NCBI GenBank assembly: GCA_039809865.1
Contig: JBDHVW010000036.1
Span: 7,501-71,500 of the forward strand
DNA from: QWHO01 sp039809865
Lineage (GTDB): Bacteria; Vulcanimicrobiota; Xenobia; Xenobiales; QWHO01
Direction of reading: 5' to 3'
DNA: 64,000 bases
The position numbers were made by a program, and so were the translations under genes. The notes under the pieces are model-generated. The model worked only from the letters and a program-made list of their open reading frames with translations. It had not been told where the DNA came from and ran no database searches. Positions 1-8,446 of the stretch are shown in pieces (positions within the stretch are counted from its first letter, which is position 1; every line of letters begins with the position of its first letter).

Positions 1-9
1 GTCAGGTTT

Positions 10-408
10 CTACCCTGCGCCGAGAAGCCCGGGGAGATCATAGCGGGTAAAGACGGGGTCGTCGGACACGAGGGTCAGGCCTTCGCTTCTTGCCTGGGCA
101 ATCAACAGACGGTCGAAGGGGTCGTTGTGGACCTGCGGAAGAGCGAAGACCTCCGCGGCGTGAGAAAGCTGAATTGGAAGCACTTGGAACGGGCCCAACT
201 CGGCCAGCCGTTGAAAGAAGACCAGAGGAGAAGTCGGTAGCTCGAGCTTTCCCTGGGACGCCTTGATGGCGGCTTCCCAAACACTGACGACGCTGAAGAC
301 TACCTGGTCGGCTCCGATGCCGATGATAGACCTGTGGCGGGGCTTGAGTCTCTTGTCATTGTCGGCCCACCAGAGCAGGATGTGGGTGTCCAGCAAATAG
401 CGTTTCAT
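10..408 (-). CDS. vapC: PIN-domain toxin of a type II toxin-antitoxin pair
   Basis: A 132-residue protein with the length and layout of a VapC-like PIN-domain ribonuclease, the toxin of a type II system. The N-terminal LLDTH supplies the first acidic residue, VWEAAIK the conserved glutamate, and NDPFDRLL plus SDDPVF near the C-terminus the remaining acidic cluster that binds Mg2+. Known family members cleave tRNA or rRNA when free of antitoxin; the target here cannot be read from sequence. Its ATG overlaps the stop of the upstream antitoxin gene by 4 nt (ATGA), so the two are translationally coupled. It ends close to the window edge, but the stop is inside. Confidence 0.9.
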   Translation of the reverse strand: MKRYLLDTHILLWWADNDKRLKPRHRSIIGIGADQVVFSVVSVWEAAIKASQGKLELPTSPLVFFQRLAELGPFQVLPIQLSHAAEVFALPQVHNDPFDRLLIAQARSEGLTLVSDDPVFTRYDLPGLLGAG

Positions 409-644
409 TCGAAATGTTTCAGGAAGTCGTCATCCATGGGCTCGAAGAAGGAGTCGTGGATTTTGACCTGTCCTTCGAAGAGCCCGGGCTTTCTTTCGGT
501 GTCAGGTTGCTTGTAGGGAGAGATCACCGCCACGGGTCGCCCGGCTTTAGCCACGATGACTTCTTCTCCCGAGCTGACCAGCGCGAGAATCGCGGAAAAC
601 TGGGTCTTGGCCTCGTGCACATTGAATGTCTTCATTGCACCCAT
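405..644 (-). CDS. Phd/YefM-family antitoxin
   Basis: A 79-residue protein. The first half (FNVHEAKTQFSAIL, then EEVIVAKAGRPVAVI) is the typical Phd/YefM DNA-binding fold. The acidic C-terminal tail (FEPMDDDFLKHFE) is the usual flexible segment that wraps the toxin. It precedes and overlaps the PIN toxin gene by 4 nt. Antitoxins of this family normally autorepress their own promoter, which would lie just upstream of 644. A second in-frame ATG at 635 gives a start closer to the canonical MKTFNVHEAK; the start at 644 has a weak AGGA-like site and is kept. Confidence 0.88.
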   Translation of the reverse strand: MGAMKTFNVHEAKTQFSAILALVSSGEEVIVAKAGRPVAVISPYKQPDTERKPGLFEGQVKIHDSFFEPMDDDFLKHFE

Positions 645-662
645 GCTATCCTGGACCCTGGA

Positions 663-1433
663 CTAAGTCAATGACCCACCTCGGGCAAACCCGTGTCGAG
701 AGCCCTCCTCGATGGGCCGCGCGTCCGAGGGGGGCTCCCTTCCGGCAGGGAATACCACGCTCGCCATTCCAGTAACACTGGCTCCAGGTCGAAGCCGGAC
801 ACCTGACCGAGCAACGGCGTCTAGCGCGGAATCGTCAAGTGCGTTTTGAAGGAGAAGCTGCGCGAGATTCACCTCGCTCAGGGTCACGGCCAGAGGCTCG
901 ACGTCGGGCCGCGGGGCGCCCTGCACGCCCTGGCGCAGCCAGCCGGGAAAGATCTGTCCGTCGTTCAAGACGGCGTAGCGGTGCAGTAGGACATCCGCCC
1001 GCGCGTGTCCGGTGACCACCATGTGGGCCGAGCCCTCCTGGGCGTTCTGCAGCACGAAGGTGCCAGAGATGACGTTCTGCCGGCCAACCAGCTCATAGCT
1101 GCCGACTCGAAGGCCGCTCGGGCCGCCTTCTCCCTCGACCGTAAGCTTGCCTCGAAGGTCCCCGTCCGGGTCGGCGGTGATCTCCAGGAGCCCTTCCGTC
1201 CCGGGCCCCAGCGCGCCGCGCCCAAGAAAGTCCGGGGTTTCGGTCGGGACGCTCGCCGACGTCGCGGCGACGGGATCCGTGCCGCCGCAACCAGTGCCCA
1301 ACAGAACCAGAAGAAGCAGTAAGAGCAGGTTAATAGCAGTGAGGCTGCGACGGGCCCGGAACCGGTTCCCCCTCCGTGCGCGCACCTGGAATGCCAAACC
1401 AGGATTCGATGCCCCCGTCATGATTTTGTCCAA
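663..1433 (-). CDS. putative lipoprotein, unknown function
   Basis: A 256-residue protein not recognised as a known family. An arginine-rich start is followed by a run of leucines ending in LLGTGCGG, a good lipobox with the acylated cysteine near residue 49, so it is probably a lipoprotein. The mature part is rich in beta-type sequence (TAD-PDGDLRGKLTVEGEG, then NVISGTFVLQNAQEG) and has no obvious catalytic motif. The n-region is longer than usual, so a later start within the first 30 residues is possible. It ends 18 nt upstream of the antitoxin gene on the same strand, but nothing indicates shared function. Confidence 0.6.
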   Translation of the reverse strand: MDKIMTGASNPGLAFQVRARRGNRFRARRSLTAINLLLLLLLVLLGTGCGGTDPVAATSASVPTETPDFLGRGALGPGTEGLLEITADPDGDLRGKLTVEGEGGPSGLRVGSYELVGRQNVISGTFVLQNAQEGSAHMVVTGHARADVLLHRYAVLNDGQIFPGWLRQGVQGAPRPDVEPLAVTLSEVNLAQLLLQNALDDSALDAVARSGVRLRPGASVTGMASVVFPAGREPPSDARPIEEGSRHGFARGGSLT

Positions 1434-1477
1434 AACCTGAGGGGTGCAGCCGTGCGCGCTGACGCCGGCTGCCGGAG

Positions 1478-1493
1478 CGGGGTCCGGACCCCG
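1478..1493. repeat. 16-bp perfect palindrome
   Basis: CGGGGTCCGGACCCCG is a perfect palindrome in the 188-bp divergent intergenic space between the lipoprotein gene and the gene starting at 1622. It could be an operator for either divergent gene or the base of a hairpin. No T-run follows on either strand, so a terminator is unlikely. Confidence 0.4.
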
Positions 1494-1621
1494 TCGACCT
1501 TCAAGACCCGTTGGCTACCCTCTTGCTCGCTCGGTAAAGCGTCCGCACCGGGAAACGTCTCTCGTCAGGGAAGGTAAAGGTCTTTCGGAGCCCTTTCAGA
1601 TTGGCGAGGTAGATTGGTCTT

Positions 1622-2227
1622 GTGAAGATTACAGGAAGTGGCGGAGGTCAGGATCTTCGCAGGGTTCCCTACAGCGGGCCGCTGAAGGCAGGCGACTGGG
1701 TCGAGTATGCCAGCGACTGGCCCCGCCACGATGACTTCTTTGGCACACCCGTCGGAATCGAGTCTCTGGAAGGCTCTCAGGCGCAGCTCATCAATTTGCG
1801 TGGCGAGGTAACCCGCATTAGCGCTCACGCTATCAGGGCTTGCGCGCGCGACAACATGTTGGCGCGTAGCCTGCCGGCTTTTGACCTGACCAGCGTGCCC
1901 GGGCTGGGGGCGGCCGTCGAGTTGATTCATTTCAATTTCATGTCAGACAGAATCCGCGCCGTGTTCGAAGACAGCGTCGTGCACTTGACCGGGCTTACCC
2001 CGCAGAAGAGCGCCAGTTGCCTGCTGGCTACGGTGGTGAACGATCGCGGTGAGTCGGCCCAGTTGGGGGTGACCGGCTTGAAGCGGGCGGACCTGCCCGT
2101 GCAGGTCGAGGCTCTTCTCAGACGGCAGAAAGCCGAATTGTGCGCCGGCAGCGGCCTGGGCGAGGTCGGCCAGGGGTTTCTGGTGGGAGGGGTTCGCCTG
2201 CCGATGCGCTCGAGGGGGACGATGTAG
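1622..2227 (+). CDS. hypothetical protein (201 aa)
   Basis: A 201-residue soluble protein from a GTG start (the first in-frame start). I do not recognise the family. There is no signal peptide or membrane segment. The sequence has short beta-like stretches around AGDWVEYASDW and EVTRISAHAIRA, and a cysteine near LCAGSGLGEV. It stands alone on the plus strand between a divergent lipoprotein gene and the structured repeat at 2251-2335. Confidence 0.5.
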   Translation: MKITGSGGGQDLRRVPYSGPLKAGDWVEYASDWPRHDDFFGTPVGIESLEGSQAQLINLRGEVTRISAHAIRACARDNMLARSLPAFDLTSVPGLGAAVELIHFNFMSDRIRAVFEDSVVHLTGLTPQKSASCLLATVVNDRGESAQLGVTGLKRADLPVQVEALLRRQKAELCAGSGLGEVGQGFLVGGVRLPMRSRGTM

Positions 2228-2250
2228 TTGCACAATCGACCTCGGGTGGT

Positions 2251-2335
2251 TCGTTCCCCTGACGCACGATTCGTCGGTTAGGGGAACGACGTCATTCCCT
2301 TAACCTGAGAATCGTCATTCAGGGGAACGACCCCC
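2251..2335 (+). repeat. two-hairpin structured repeat, copy A
   Basis: Two consecutive stem-loops. Hairpin 1 pairs TCGTTCCCC (2251-2259) with GGGGAACGA (2281-2289), with an inner GACG/CGTC helix. Hairpin 2 pairs GTCATTCCCTT (2291-2301) with AGGGGAACGAC (2321-2331), with one A/C mismatch. A second copy lies at 10876-10958 in the same orientation. Stems and loop words (TGACGCAC, GAATCGTCAT) are conserved, and the differences preserve or improve pairing. It begins 24 nt after the preceding stop codon. Confidence 0.7.
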
Positions 2336-2617
2336 GGCCGGAAGACACCCAGGCCGTGGCTCTTTTCTCTCGACGGCCGGCGGCGCGCCAGCTATGCCTG
2401 CAAGGACACCTTCGGCCCCTCGGCCTACTTCCACTCGGCCGATTTTCGCGCAGGCCAACTGCTGGTGGCCGCCGGCAGCTTCGGCCTGGCCCGGCTTACG
2501 CTCGAAGGTCCGGGCCACCCCGAGGGCGCCAGCGCCGCCGAGCTGCGCGAAACCTCCCGCACCGTGCTGGTGGGCGGTATTCAGGTGCGCAAGCGCGGCT
2601 CGATTCTCCCCCAATAA
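2309..2617 (+). pseudogene. 5'-truncated gene fragment next to repeat copy A
   Basis: From about 2342 the frame ending at the TAA at 2615-2617 reads as convincing protein: WLFSLDGRRRASYACKD, then TFGPSAYFHSADFRAGQLL, ending in VLVGGIQVRKRGSILPQ. The frame is open from 2309 but contains no ATG; the only alternative start is an internal GTG at 2465. Upstream it runs straight into repeat copy A. I read it as the C-terminal remnant of a larger gene whose 5' part was lost, possibly through the repeat. The original family is not recognisable. Confidence 0.5.
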
Positions 2618-2629
2618 GGAGGCGTGTGC

Positions 2630-5056
2630 TCAGCGAAAGTCACCCATCAGCACGAAAGCACCCCAGTTGAAGGGATGAGCCGTGGAAGGCTCCCGTAAGG
2701 TGGCCAGTTGGGCGGCCCGCAAAGCTTCCGACTTGGACTTGCCGGCTGCCAGCTCGCGGTAGAAACGCACCATCAAATCCCGCGTGGCGACGTCATCGAT
2801 CTTCCACAGGCTGGCCAGCACGCTCTGGGCGCCGGCCAGGCTGAAGGCCTCGGCCAGGCTTCGCAGCTGAGCTCCGGGAATGCGCTCTCCCAGAGCCGTC
2901 TGGCAGGCCGACAGCGTGGCCAGGCTGCGGGCGCGAACGGGCATGGCTGTCACCTCGCAGACCCTCAGCTTGTCGCCCTGCGCCAGCACGAGATAGCTCT
3001 CGCGCGGCTCGCGCGTGTTGATCACTCCGTGGGTGGCCAGGTGCAGGAGGTCTCCGGGCTCGGCCAGGGCCGCGCGCGAGGCCTCGCCGCCCACCATGGC
3101 ACGGCTGCCGGGGAAAAGTCCCGAGAGGGCCCGAGCCTCTTCTCCCGAGGCCGGCAAGCTGCCATCGGGATTGCCCAGAGCCACCAGCGAGCCACGGGCC
3201 GCGGGGGACTCACTCAGGATTCTCTGCAGCTCGGCGCTGCGCGTCACCACCACCAGAGCCTGCCTCTCCACCAGGTAGCCCTGACCGGTCCGGAGAGCCG
3301 CCCAGGGCACGTACAGCAGGTTGCCGGAGGGAGCGATCACCAGGTTGCGGGCATTCTGGATGAGGGGCTCTACGGGTCCGAGTAAGGTTTGATAGAGCGC
3401 GCTCAACTCGGCATCGGCCGGGCGGCGGGCAACGATGGCGGCCCGGGCCGCCGCCAGTTGCACGCCCAGCTCTTCTCGCGAGCAGGGCACCTGGCGCACT
3501 TCCAGGCTGTGTTTGCGCACCACGAAGACGGACAGCTCGGTCTCGCCGGGTAAGAGCTGCACCAGGGCCACATCCTCGGGCAGAGCGCTCTGCAGCTTCT
3601 CGAGCTCGACGCCCCGCAGGGCCAGGCGATTGAGCCCGGGACTGGCCGCGCTCACGCGCTCGTAGGCCTGGAGCGCGGCTTGACGGGCTTGCGGGGTCGC
3701 CTTCCCCTGATGCTCGAGCGCGGCCAGACGGGCACTGGTCTCTCCGGCCGAGTCGCTCCCGGAGGCCAGGTCGCCCAGCTCGAAAAGGCAGGCCGACTCG
3801 AGCTGTTGATAGCGCGACACGGTCAGGAACGCATCGGACTTCTTACCGGCTCCGAGCTGCAGGCGGGACAGCAAGTCGTAGACCTCGCCGGCCTCCGAGC
3901 GCAGGGCGTCGGCCGCGGCCGGGTTGCCGCCGGTCTCTCGCACGGACTGCTCGACCAGCTCGACGGCCCGGCTGGCATCGCCCAGGGCCTCAGGACGGCG
4001 ATTCTGAAGCTCGCGAAGCCGGGCCCGCAGCGTCAGGGCGCGGATGAGGTCGGGACGCGAGGATTCGACGCTGGGGGGAAGCGTGGTGAGCAGCTTGTCG
4101 GCCGCAGCCTGCCAGCCGGCTTTGCTGCTGTGAAAGAGAGCCATCAAAGTGGTGCGGTAGAGATCGTTGGCCAGGGACAGGCTGGCACGCGTGCGCACGA
4201 CCTGGGAGGCCGACTCTAGCAGCGCCCGGACGCGAGCTGACTGGTCCGGGCTCAGCTGTCCGCGGGCGCTGCGGATCACCCGGCGCGCCTCGCTGAGCTG
4301 GATGCGGGCGTAGGGCGGTCCGACCGCGCGCTGATCGAGCTCGCTGAGGTCGGGGACCAACAGTCGATTCAGGGGGTCCTCGGGGCTCAGTCGGTCGGTC
4401 GTGGCCACCCTGGCGTCGAAGAATCCGAGCCAGAGGTCGTAGCCGGCCTTGCCGGCCCAGGCGCGCCCCAGAGCCGTGCCAACCTTGAGAGTGCGCTCGA
4501 GGCCGGCGGGCGCCTCGACGGGGAGCTCGTCGCCGGCCCTGACCAGCGCGTCGAGCCAGACTCCGAAGGCGCGACCATAGGCCCAGTGGAGCACACTCCA
4601 GCGCTTGACCTCGTCGGCATCGGGCTCGAGTCCCTCCAGCGGGGCGAGAGCCGAGCTCAGGCGGGTGATGAGCTCGCGCCGGGCCTGCTCCGGGTCACGC
4701 TGACGAAGGGCATCGTAGTCGTATGTGGCGACCAGGAAGCGCGCGCTGATGCCGGCTGTTCCGCTGGCGCTCGGGGCAAGCCTGGTCGCCTGGGCCAGAA
4801 ACTCGCGCTGGCGGGCGGGCAGGCCAGCCTGTCGAGCCGCCTCGACGCCTACCAGGGAAAGCTCCAGATCCAGATCGGGCGGCACGGGCTTCTGGTGGAT
4901 CTCGTCGATCAATTGCAGGGCCAGGTCGGGCTGGTCCGTGAACAGCGTGGCTGCCAGAGGAACCATGGCCCCCAGCACTTCGAGACGTCGGTCCTCGCCC
5001 TGGGCCCGGGCCGGCCCCAGGAGGAGAATCAACAGGACCAGGACGCGGAATCTCAT
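2630..5056 (-). CDS. secreted CHAT-domain protein with TPR-like N-terminal region
   Basis: An 808-residue protein. Residues 1-18 are a signal peptide (FRVLVLLILLLGPARAQG). A long helical, TPR-like region follows to about residue 520. The C-terminal quarter is a CHAT (caspase HetF-associated with TPRs) domain, with the predicted catalytic dyad His676 in LLHLATHG and Cys718 in LSACQT, then the family motifs FSLAGAQSVLASLW and HPFNWGAFVLMGD. CHAT proteins are clan CD cysteine peptidases or peptidase-like regulators; some are proven proteases, most are untested. The signal peptide places it outside the cytoplasm, unlike CHAT proteins of Craspase-type defence. It stands alone, convergent with the fragment ending at 2617. 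Confidence 0.88.
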   Translation of the reverse strand: MRFRVLVLLILLLGPARAQGEDRRLEVLGAMVPLAATLFTDQPDLALQLIDEIHQKPVPPDLDLELSLVGVEAARQAGLPARQREFLAQATRLAPSASGTAGISARFLVATYDYDALRQRDPEQARRELITRLSSALAPLEGLEPDADEVKRWSVLHWAYGRAFGVWLDALVRAGDELPVEAPAGLERTLKVGTALGRAWAGKAGYDLWLGFFDARVATTDRLSPEDPLNRLLVPDLSELDQRAVGPPYARIQLSEARRVIRSARGQLSPDQSARVRALLESASQVVRTRASLSLANDLYRTTLMALFHSSKAGWQAAADKLLTTLPPSVESSRPDLIRALTLRARLRELQNRRPEALGDASRAVELVEQSVRETGGNPAAADALRSEAGEVYDLLSRLQLGAGKKSDAFLTVSRYQQLESACLFELGDLASGSDSAGETSARLAALEHQGKATPQARQAALQAYERVSAASPGLNRLALRGVELEKLQSALPEDVALVQLLPGETELSVFVVRKHSLEVRQVPCSREELGVQLAAARAAIVARRPADAELSALYQTLLGPVEPLIQNARNLVIAPSGNLLYVPWAALRTGQGYLVERQALVVVTRSAELQRILSESPAARGSLVALGNPDGSLPASGEEARALSGLFPGSRAMVGGEASRAALAEPGDLLHLATHGVINTREPRESYLVLAQGDKLRVCEVTAMPVRARSLATLSACQTALGERIPGAQLRSLAEAFSLAGAQSVLASLWKIDDVATRDLMVRFYRELAAGKSKSEALRAAQLATLREPSTAHPFNWGAFVLMGDFR

Positions 5057-5180
5057 GTCCGCGGGCTTCGGGACCCTGACTCGGTCAGCCTCCCGGGAGT
5101 CACGCGCCGGCAGTTGCAGACCACGAGCAGCCCACCCTCAACTGGCACCTCGTCGGTTGCGGAGGGAGCCGCGAAGGGTT

Positions 5181-5198
5181 CCTCGAAGATCTTCGAGG
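5181..5198. promoter_or_regulatory. 18-bp perfect palindrome abutting a start codon
   Basis: CCTCGAAGATCTTCGAGG is a perfect palindrome ending one base before the ATG at 5199. Its last bases (GAGG) are also the only ribosome-binding-like sequence there. It could be an operator whose occupation blocks initiation, or an mRNA hairpin hiding the start. No regulator is encoded beside it. Confidence 0.45.
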
Positions 5199-5939
5199 AT
5201 GGCGCGCAATCTGGTTTACCTCCGTCTATCCGCGATTGCCTTGAGCCTGCTGCTGGTCATTCCGGACTCCTTGATTCCTTTCTCCTACCGGTGGCCCGTG
5301 TTGTTGTTGGGCAGCGGCATTCTGGGGCTGTGGAGCCTGGTCGCCGGCGTTCTGGGCCTCCGCAAGGGCTCCGTCTCCGGCGTGATCTTGCTCGCCGTGG
5401 GCGGGATTCTCTGCTGGTTCACCTGTGGGATGGTATCAGACCAGGTGTCTTTCTCTCGGTGGACCGAGGTCCACGAGGCCATGCTCGAGGCGGTCCGCCA
5501 GGACGACGCTGTCACACTGGACGGCCTTCTGAGCCAGCATCCCGAGAAACGCTCAGCCCTGATGAAAGACCTTTTCCTGCAGGCGGTACGGGAAGGCCAT
5601 CCAAAGGTCGTCGTCTACCTGCTCGATCACGGGATCGACATCAATGGCACGCTCGAGGAGCTCGGCCGACCCCCGATCCTGAACGTGGCCATCGGCCCGT
5701 CCATTGCGAAACCGGTCAAGGCCGCGATGATCGAACGCGTGAAGGACGTGGATATGCGCGCGACCAACGGCCAGAGCGCGCTGCACCTGGCGGCGGCCAC
5801 GGGCGACCGCGATGCTGTCGCCCTGCTGCTGGCCCGGGGAGCCGATCCGAAGCTTGAGGATTACAACCACAAGACTCCCATCTTCGTCGCTCGCGAGCGC
5901 CACCAGGACGAGATCGAGCGGATGCTGGTGGGACGCTGA
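5199..5939 (+). CDS. ankyrin-repeat membrane protein
   Basis: A 246-residue protein. The first 95 residues hold three hydrophobic segments (around AIALSLLLVIPDSLIPF, LLLGSGILGLWSLVAGVLGL and VILLAVGGILCWFTCGMV). Ankyrin-type helices follow: LFLQAVREGHPKVVVYLLDHG, and the clearest repeat NGQSALHLAAATGDRDAVALL with LARGAD. Ankyrin repeats mediate protein binding, so this is probably a membrane-anchored adaptor with a soluble C-terminal arm. The frame is open upstream for several hundred bases over the CHAT gene; I chose the ATG at 5199 because the hydrophobic N-terminus begins there. The gene is divergent from the CHAT gene. Confidence 0.75.
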   Translation: MARNLVYLRLSAIALSLLLVIPDSLIPFSYRWPVLLLGSGILGLWSLVAGVLGLRKGSVSGVILLAVGGILCWFTCGMVSDQVSFSRWTEVHEAMLEAVRQDDAVTLDGLLSQHPEKRSALMKDLFLQAVREGHPKVVVYLLDHGIDINGTLEELGRPPILNVAIGPSIAKPVKAAMIERVKDVDMRATNGQSALHLAAATGDRDAVALLLARGADPKLEDYNHKTPIFVARERHQDEIERMLVGR

Positions 5940-5979
5940 CATCAGAGTTCGATGATTGGCGTCGGTTTGGCCGGGACCG

Positions 5980-7653
5980 TCAACTCCGTTTGCGCAGACG
6001 CACTCCGTTGACGCTGACCGCCTCGGCGGAGTCTTCGATCCCCGAGCCGGGGCCCTTCTCGGTCAGGGCTCTCACGCTTTCGTAGACTTTCAGCGTGTCC
6101 ACCAGCTTGGCGGGGTCGAAGGCCAGGAACGGGTTCAGCACGGCCTGCAGTTTCTCGTCGCGGGCCACGAGCTCGGCGATCAGGAGTTCGGCTACTTTGT
6201 ACCGGTCGAACTCCTCGGAGCCCTTCAGGGCGCTCTCCACGAATTGCCAGTCCGCGTCGGGGTGCTGGCAGGCGGCCTGCACGACCGAGGTTCCGCAGTC
6301 GGGGTGGTCCTCCATCTGTTTCCAGGCGATGGCGCCGGAGGGGCTGAGGTCCCGCAGGCTCTGAGCCAGCTCGTAAGCAAGCTCGCTCCGGTCCTTGGAA
6401 TCCTGGACCAGCTCCAGCGCCTTGACTCCCGTGGCCTCGAGAGTGCCATTGCCCTCCAGCGCCGCCCGCGTGACGGCCAGCTTGCCCGGACCGCTGAATC
6501 CCATGCGGTAGTTCAAGAGCAGCGCCATCCGCCCGCCCGGCGTCTGAGGGTCGAGCTGTTTGGCCGCCTCCGCCGTCAACTTGCCGGAATCCTCATTGAA
6601 GGAAGCGGAGCGCAGGACGCCCAGCCAGAACTCGCGGCCGTTCCTGGGCTCGGCCAGAATGCCGCGATAGAGCCCCGCGCTCGTGAACGTCGACACGCTG
6701 TCGAGCACGGGCGCGGCGAACCGGGCCGCTGGCAGGTCCAGCGTGGCGACGACGTGCTCGGCCACGGTGATCGCGTCCGTCGTGTATCCGATCTGTTCGA
6801 GGCTTGCGAACATCGCTCGTCCCGCCACGCGCAGGTCGGGGTTGTCCCGATGCTTGACCGCTTCTCCCAACACCAGCTCCTGACTGGTGTCGTTGCCCAG
6901 GTGCGGCCAGAGGCGCAGCACCAGACCGGCCAGAGGGGTGGTCGCTTCCTGCAGCAGCCCGTAACTGGCTTTGGAGGCGTGCTCGCGATTCACCCGTCCG
7001 CGCACGGCCTGCGCCGCCTCCAGGCGGTCGTCGAACTCCAGGCGCGCCTGAGCCACGGCCGAGCGGGCCGCCGGATCGAGTGATGGCTGATCGTGAGCCG
7101 GACCGAGCAGGGTGTCGGCCAGCGCGATCACGGCTTCGTGCTGCTTGTCCGCTTGCAGCTTGCGGGCGGCCTCGAGGGGGCTGGCTGCGGCCAGGAGAAC
7201 CTTCACCGGGCCCGGTCCGGCCGCGAGAGCCACCTCGCGCTCGGCACCGGGGTGCTGCAGAGCGAGGTTCCAGTCGTCGAGCTCTCTCAGGTCGATGCGT
7301 AACGGTCCCTTGTGGGCCTGAGCTCCTTTGCGCTCGGAGTAGGCGCCGTAGGGCCCAATCTCGCCGGAAGCGTCATGAAACGTCCAGCCCGCCTCGGCCA
7401 GCGTCTTGAGACCCAGCGCCGCCGACGGGTCGCTGACCGGGGCCGCGCCTATGCCGGCGAAGAAATTGACCGCCTGCAGAGCAGCCTTATCGGGCACGGG
7501 CAGCGAGCGGCCCGCCCACTTCACGCACACCCGGCCGGTCGAGAGCACGTCCTGCACCTCGTGCGCGGGTAAGGGATCCGCCTGCCGCATCAGCGGGAGA
7601 CGCACCCTGCGCAACAATTCGAACTGACCGCCATGGATCACCATCGAGTCCAT
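5980..7653 (-). CDS. large helical (HEAT-like) protein, unknown function
   Basis: A 557-residue protein with no signal peptide. An N-terminal globular segment of about 130 residues is followed by a long run of amphipathic helices in repeating pairs, for example ELVLGEAVKHRDNPDLRV and KLTAEAAKQLDPQTPGG, resembling HEAT/ARM scaffolds. No catalytic motif is visible. It lies 33 nt downstream of the 202-residue gene on the same strand and is probably co-transcribed with it. The region holds several lineage-specific hypotheticals. Confidence 0.55.
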   Translation of the reverse strand: MDSMVIHGGQFELLRRVRLPLMRQADPLPAHEVQDVLSTGRVCVKWAGRSLPVPDKAALQAVNFFAGIGAAPVSDPSAALGLKTLAEAGWTFHDASGEIGPYGAYSERKGAQAHKGPLRIDLRELDDWNLALQHPGAEREVALAAGPGPVKVLLAAASPLEAARKLQADKQHEAVIALADTLLGPAHDQPSLDPAARSAVAQARLEFDDRLEAAQAVRGRVNREHASKASYGLLQEATTPLAGLVLRLWPHLGNDTSQELVLGEAVKHRDNPDLRVAGRAMFASLEQIGYTTDAITVAEHVVATLDLPAARFAAPVLDSVSTFTSAGLYRGILAEPRNGREFWLGVLRSASFNEDSGKLTAEAAKQLDPQTPGGRMALLLNYRMGFSGPGKLAVTRAALEGNGTLEATGVKALELVQDSKDRSELAYELAQSLRDLSPSGAIAWKQMEDHPDCGTSVVQAACQHPDADWQFVESALKGSEEFDRYKVAELLIAELVARDEKLQAVLNPFLAFDPAKLVDTLKVYESVRALTEKGPGSGIEDSAEAVSVNGVRLRKRS

Positions 7654-7686
7654 GGAACCAGAGAGCGCTCAAAAAACCACGAAAGC

Positions 7687-8295
7687 TCAGCGCTTGCCGT
7701 CGAAGACGTCGTCTGGAAGCATGAACGCGGTGCCATTGGTCAGGTCGATGTACACCCGGCCGATCGGGTCCTGGGTGATGCCCTTCATCGACTGGCCCAT
7801 ATAGCTCACGTCGGAAACGGGATACACATCGGCTGCGATGCACTCACTGCTGAATTGCCCGACGCCGATGTTGACTTGACCCCCCTGGGCCCGAGAAACG
7901 TGAGGCGCCAGGGCCTCCATCGCCTGCAAGGCGCCAAAACCAGGACCCAGCACCGACCCGATCAAGCTCCTCTGGGCCGAAGCGACGTTGCTCATGTGAC
8001 ACGCAGCCAGATCGCCCTTCTCGAGCGCCTGCACCTCGCCATAGGTCCCGCCGCGATTGGCGATAGCCTCGGCTTCGGTCCGGGTGGCCTCCGGCAGTGA
8101 GTTGAAGCCCTGGACGTTGTGACCGATATTCAGCAGGTCGAGATGCATGCGCCTGAACGAGCCCGTCATCGAGCTGTCGACGGGAAGCTGGAAAGCGTTG
8201 GCCTGCACTTCGTCGCTCGAGGGCTCGTAGAAGCCCCGCTGCTTGCCCCAACTGCCGCTGCTGATAAACTGCTTGAACTCGGGTCTGATCGTCAT
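7687..8295 (-). CDS. hypothetical protein (202 aa)
   Basis: A 202-residue soluble protein with no recognised domain. The N-terminus (MTIRPEFKQFISSGSWGKQ) is not a signal peptide. A glycine/alanine-rich stretch (SLIGSVLGPGFGALQAMEAL) lies in the middle. The C-terminal third (IGRVYIDLTNGTAFMLP) reads like a small beta sheet. It is the first gene of a probable two-gene unit with the 557-residue HEAT-like gene downstream. Gene style resembles the 527-residue nucleotidyltransferase-like neighbour, but no sequence similarity is evident. Confidence 0.5.
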   Translation of the reverse strand: MTIRPEFKQFISSGSWGKQRGFYEPSSDEVQANAFQLPVDSSMTGSFRRMHLDLLNIGHNVQGFNSLPEATRTEAEAIANRGGTYGEVQALEKGDLAACHMSNVASAQRSLIGSVLGPGFGALQAMEALAPHVSRAQGGQVNIGVGQFSSECIAADVYPVSDVSYMGQSMKGITQDPIGRVYIDLTNGTAFMLPDDVFDGKR

Positions 8296-8446
8296 GACCC
8301 GATGATGCCATCGCGGCCGGAAGAAAGTCTGAAAGTCCGGCCTCGATCAGCTTTTCCGCAGCGCCAAGGCGAGGTCGACGCCTGTTCGGCAAAATTTCAG
8401 ACCTGGCGACCATGCTGTTGGGCGAACAGAACGATGTCAGGGGAGA

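Noticed and set aside
2306..2308. TGA before the gene fragment as a possible Sec codon
   Set aside because: It lies inside the structured repeat and the frame upstream of it does not look coding.
2315..2614. A 99-codon minus-strand frame opposite the gene fragment
   Set aside because: The plus-strand frame 2 reads as real protein; the minus frame is its antisense and enters the repeat.
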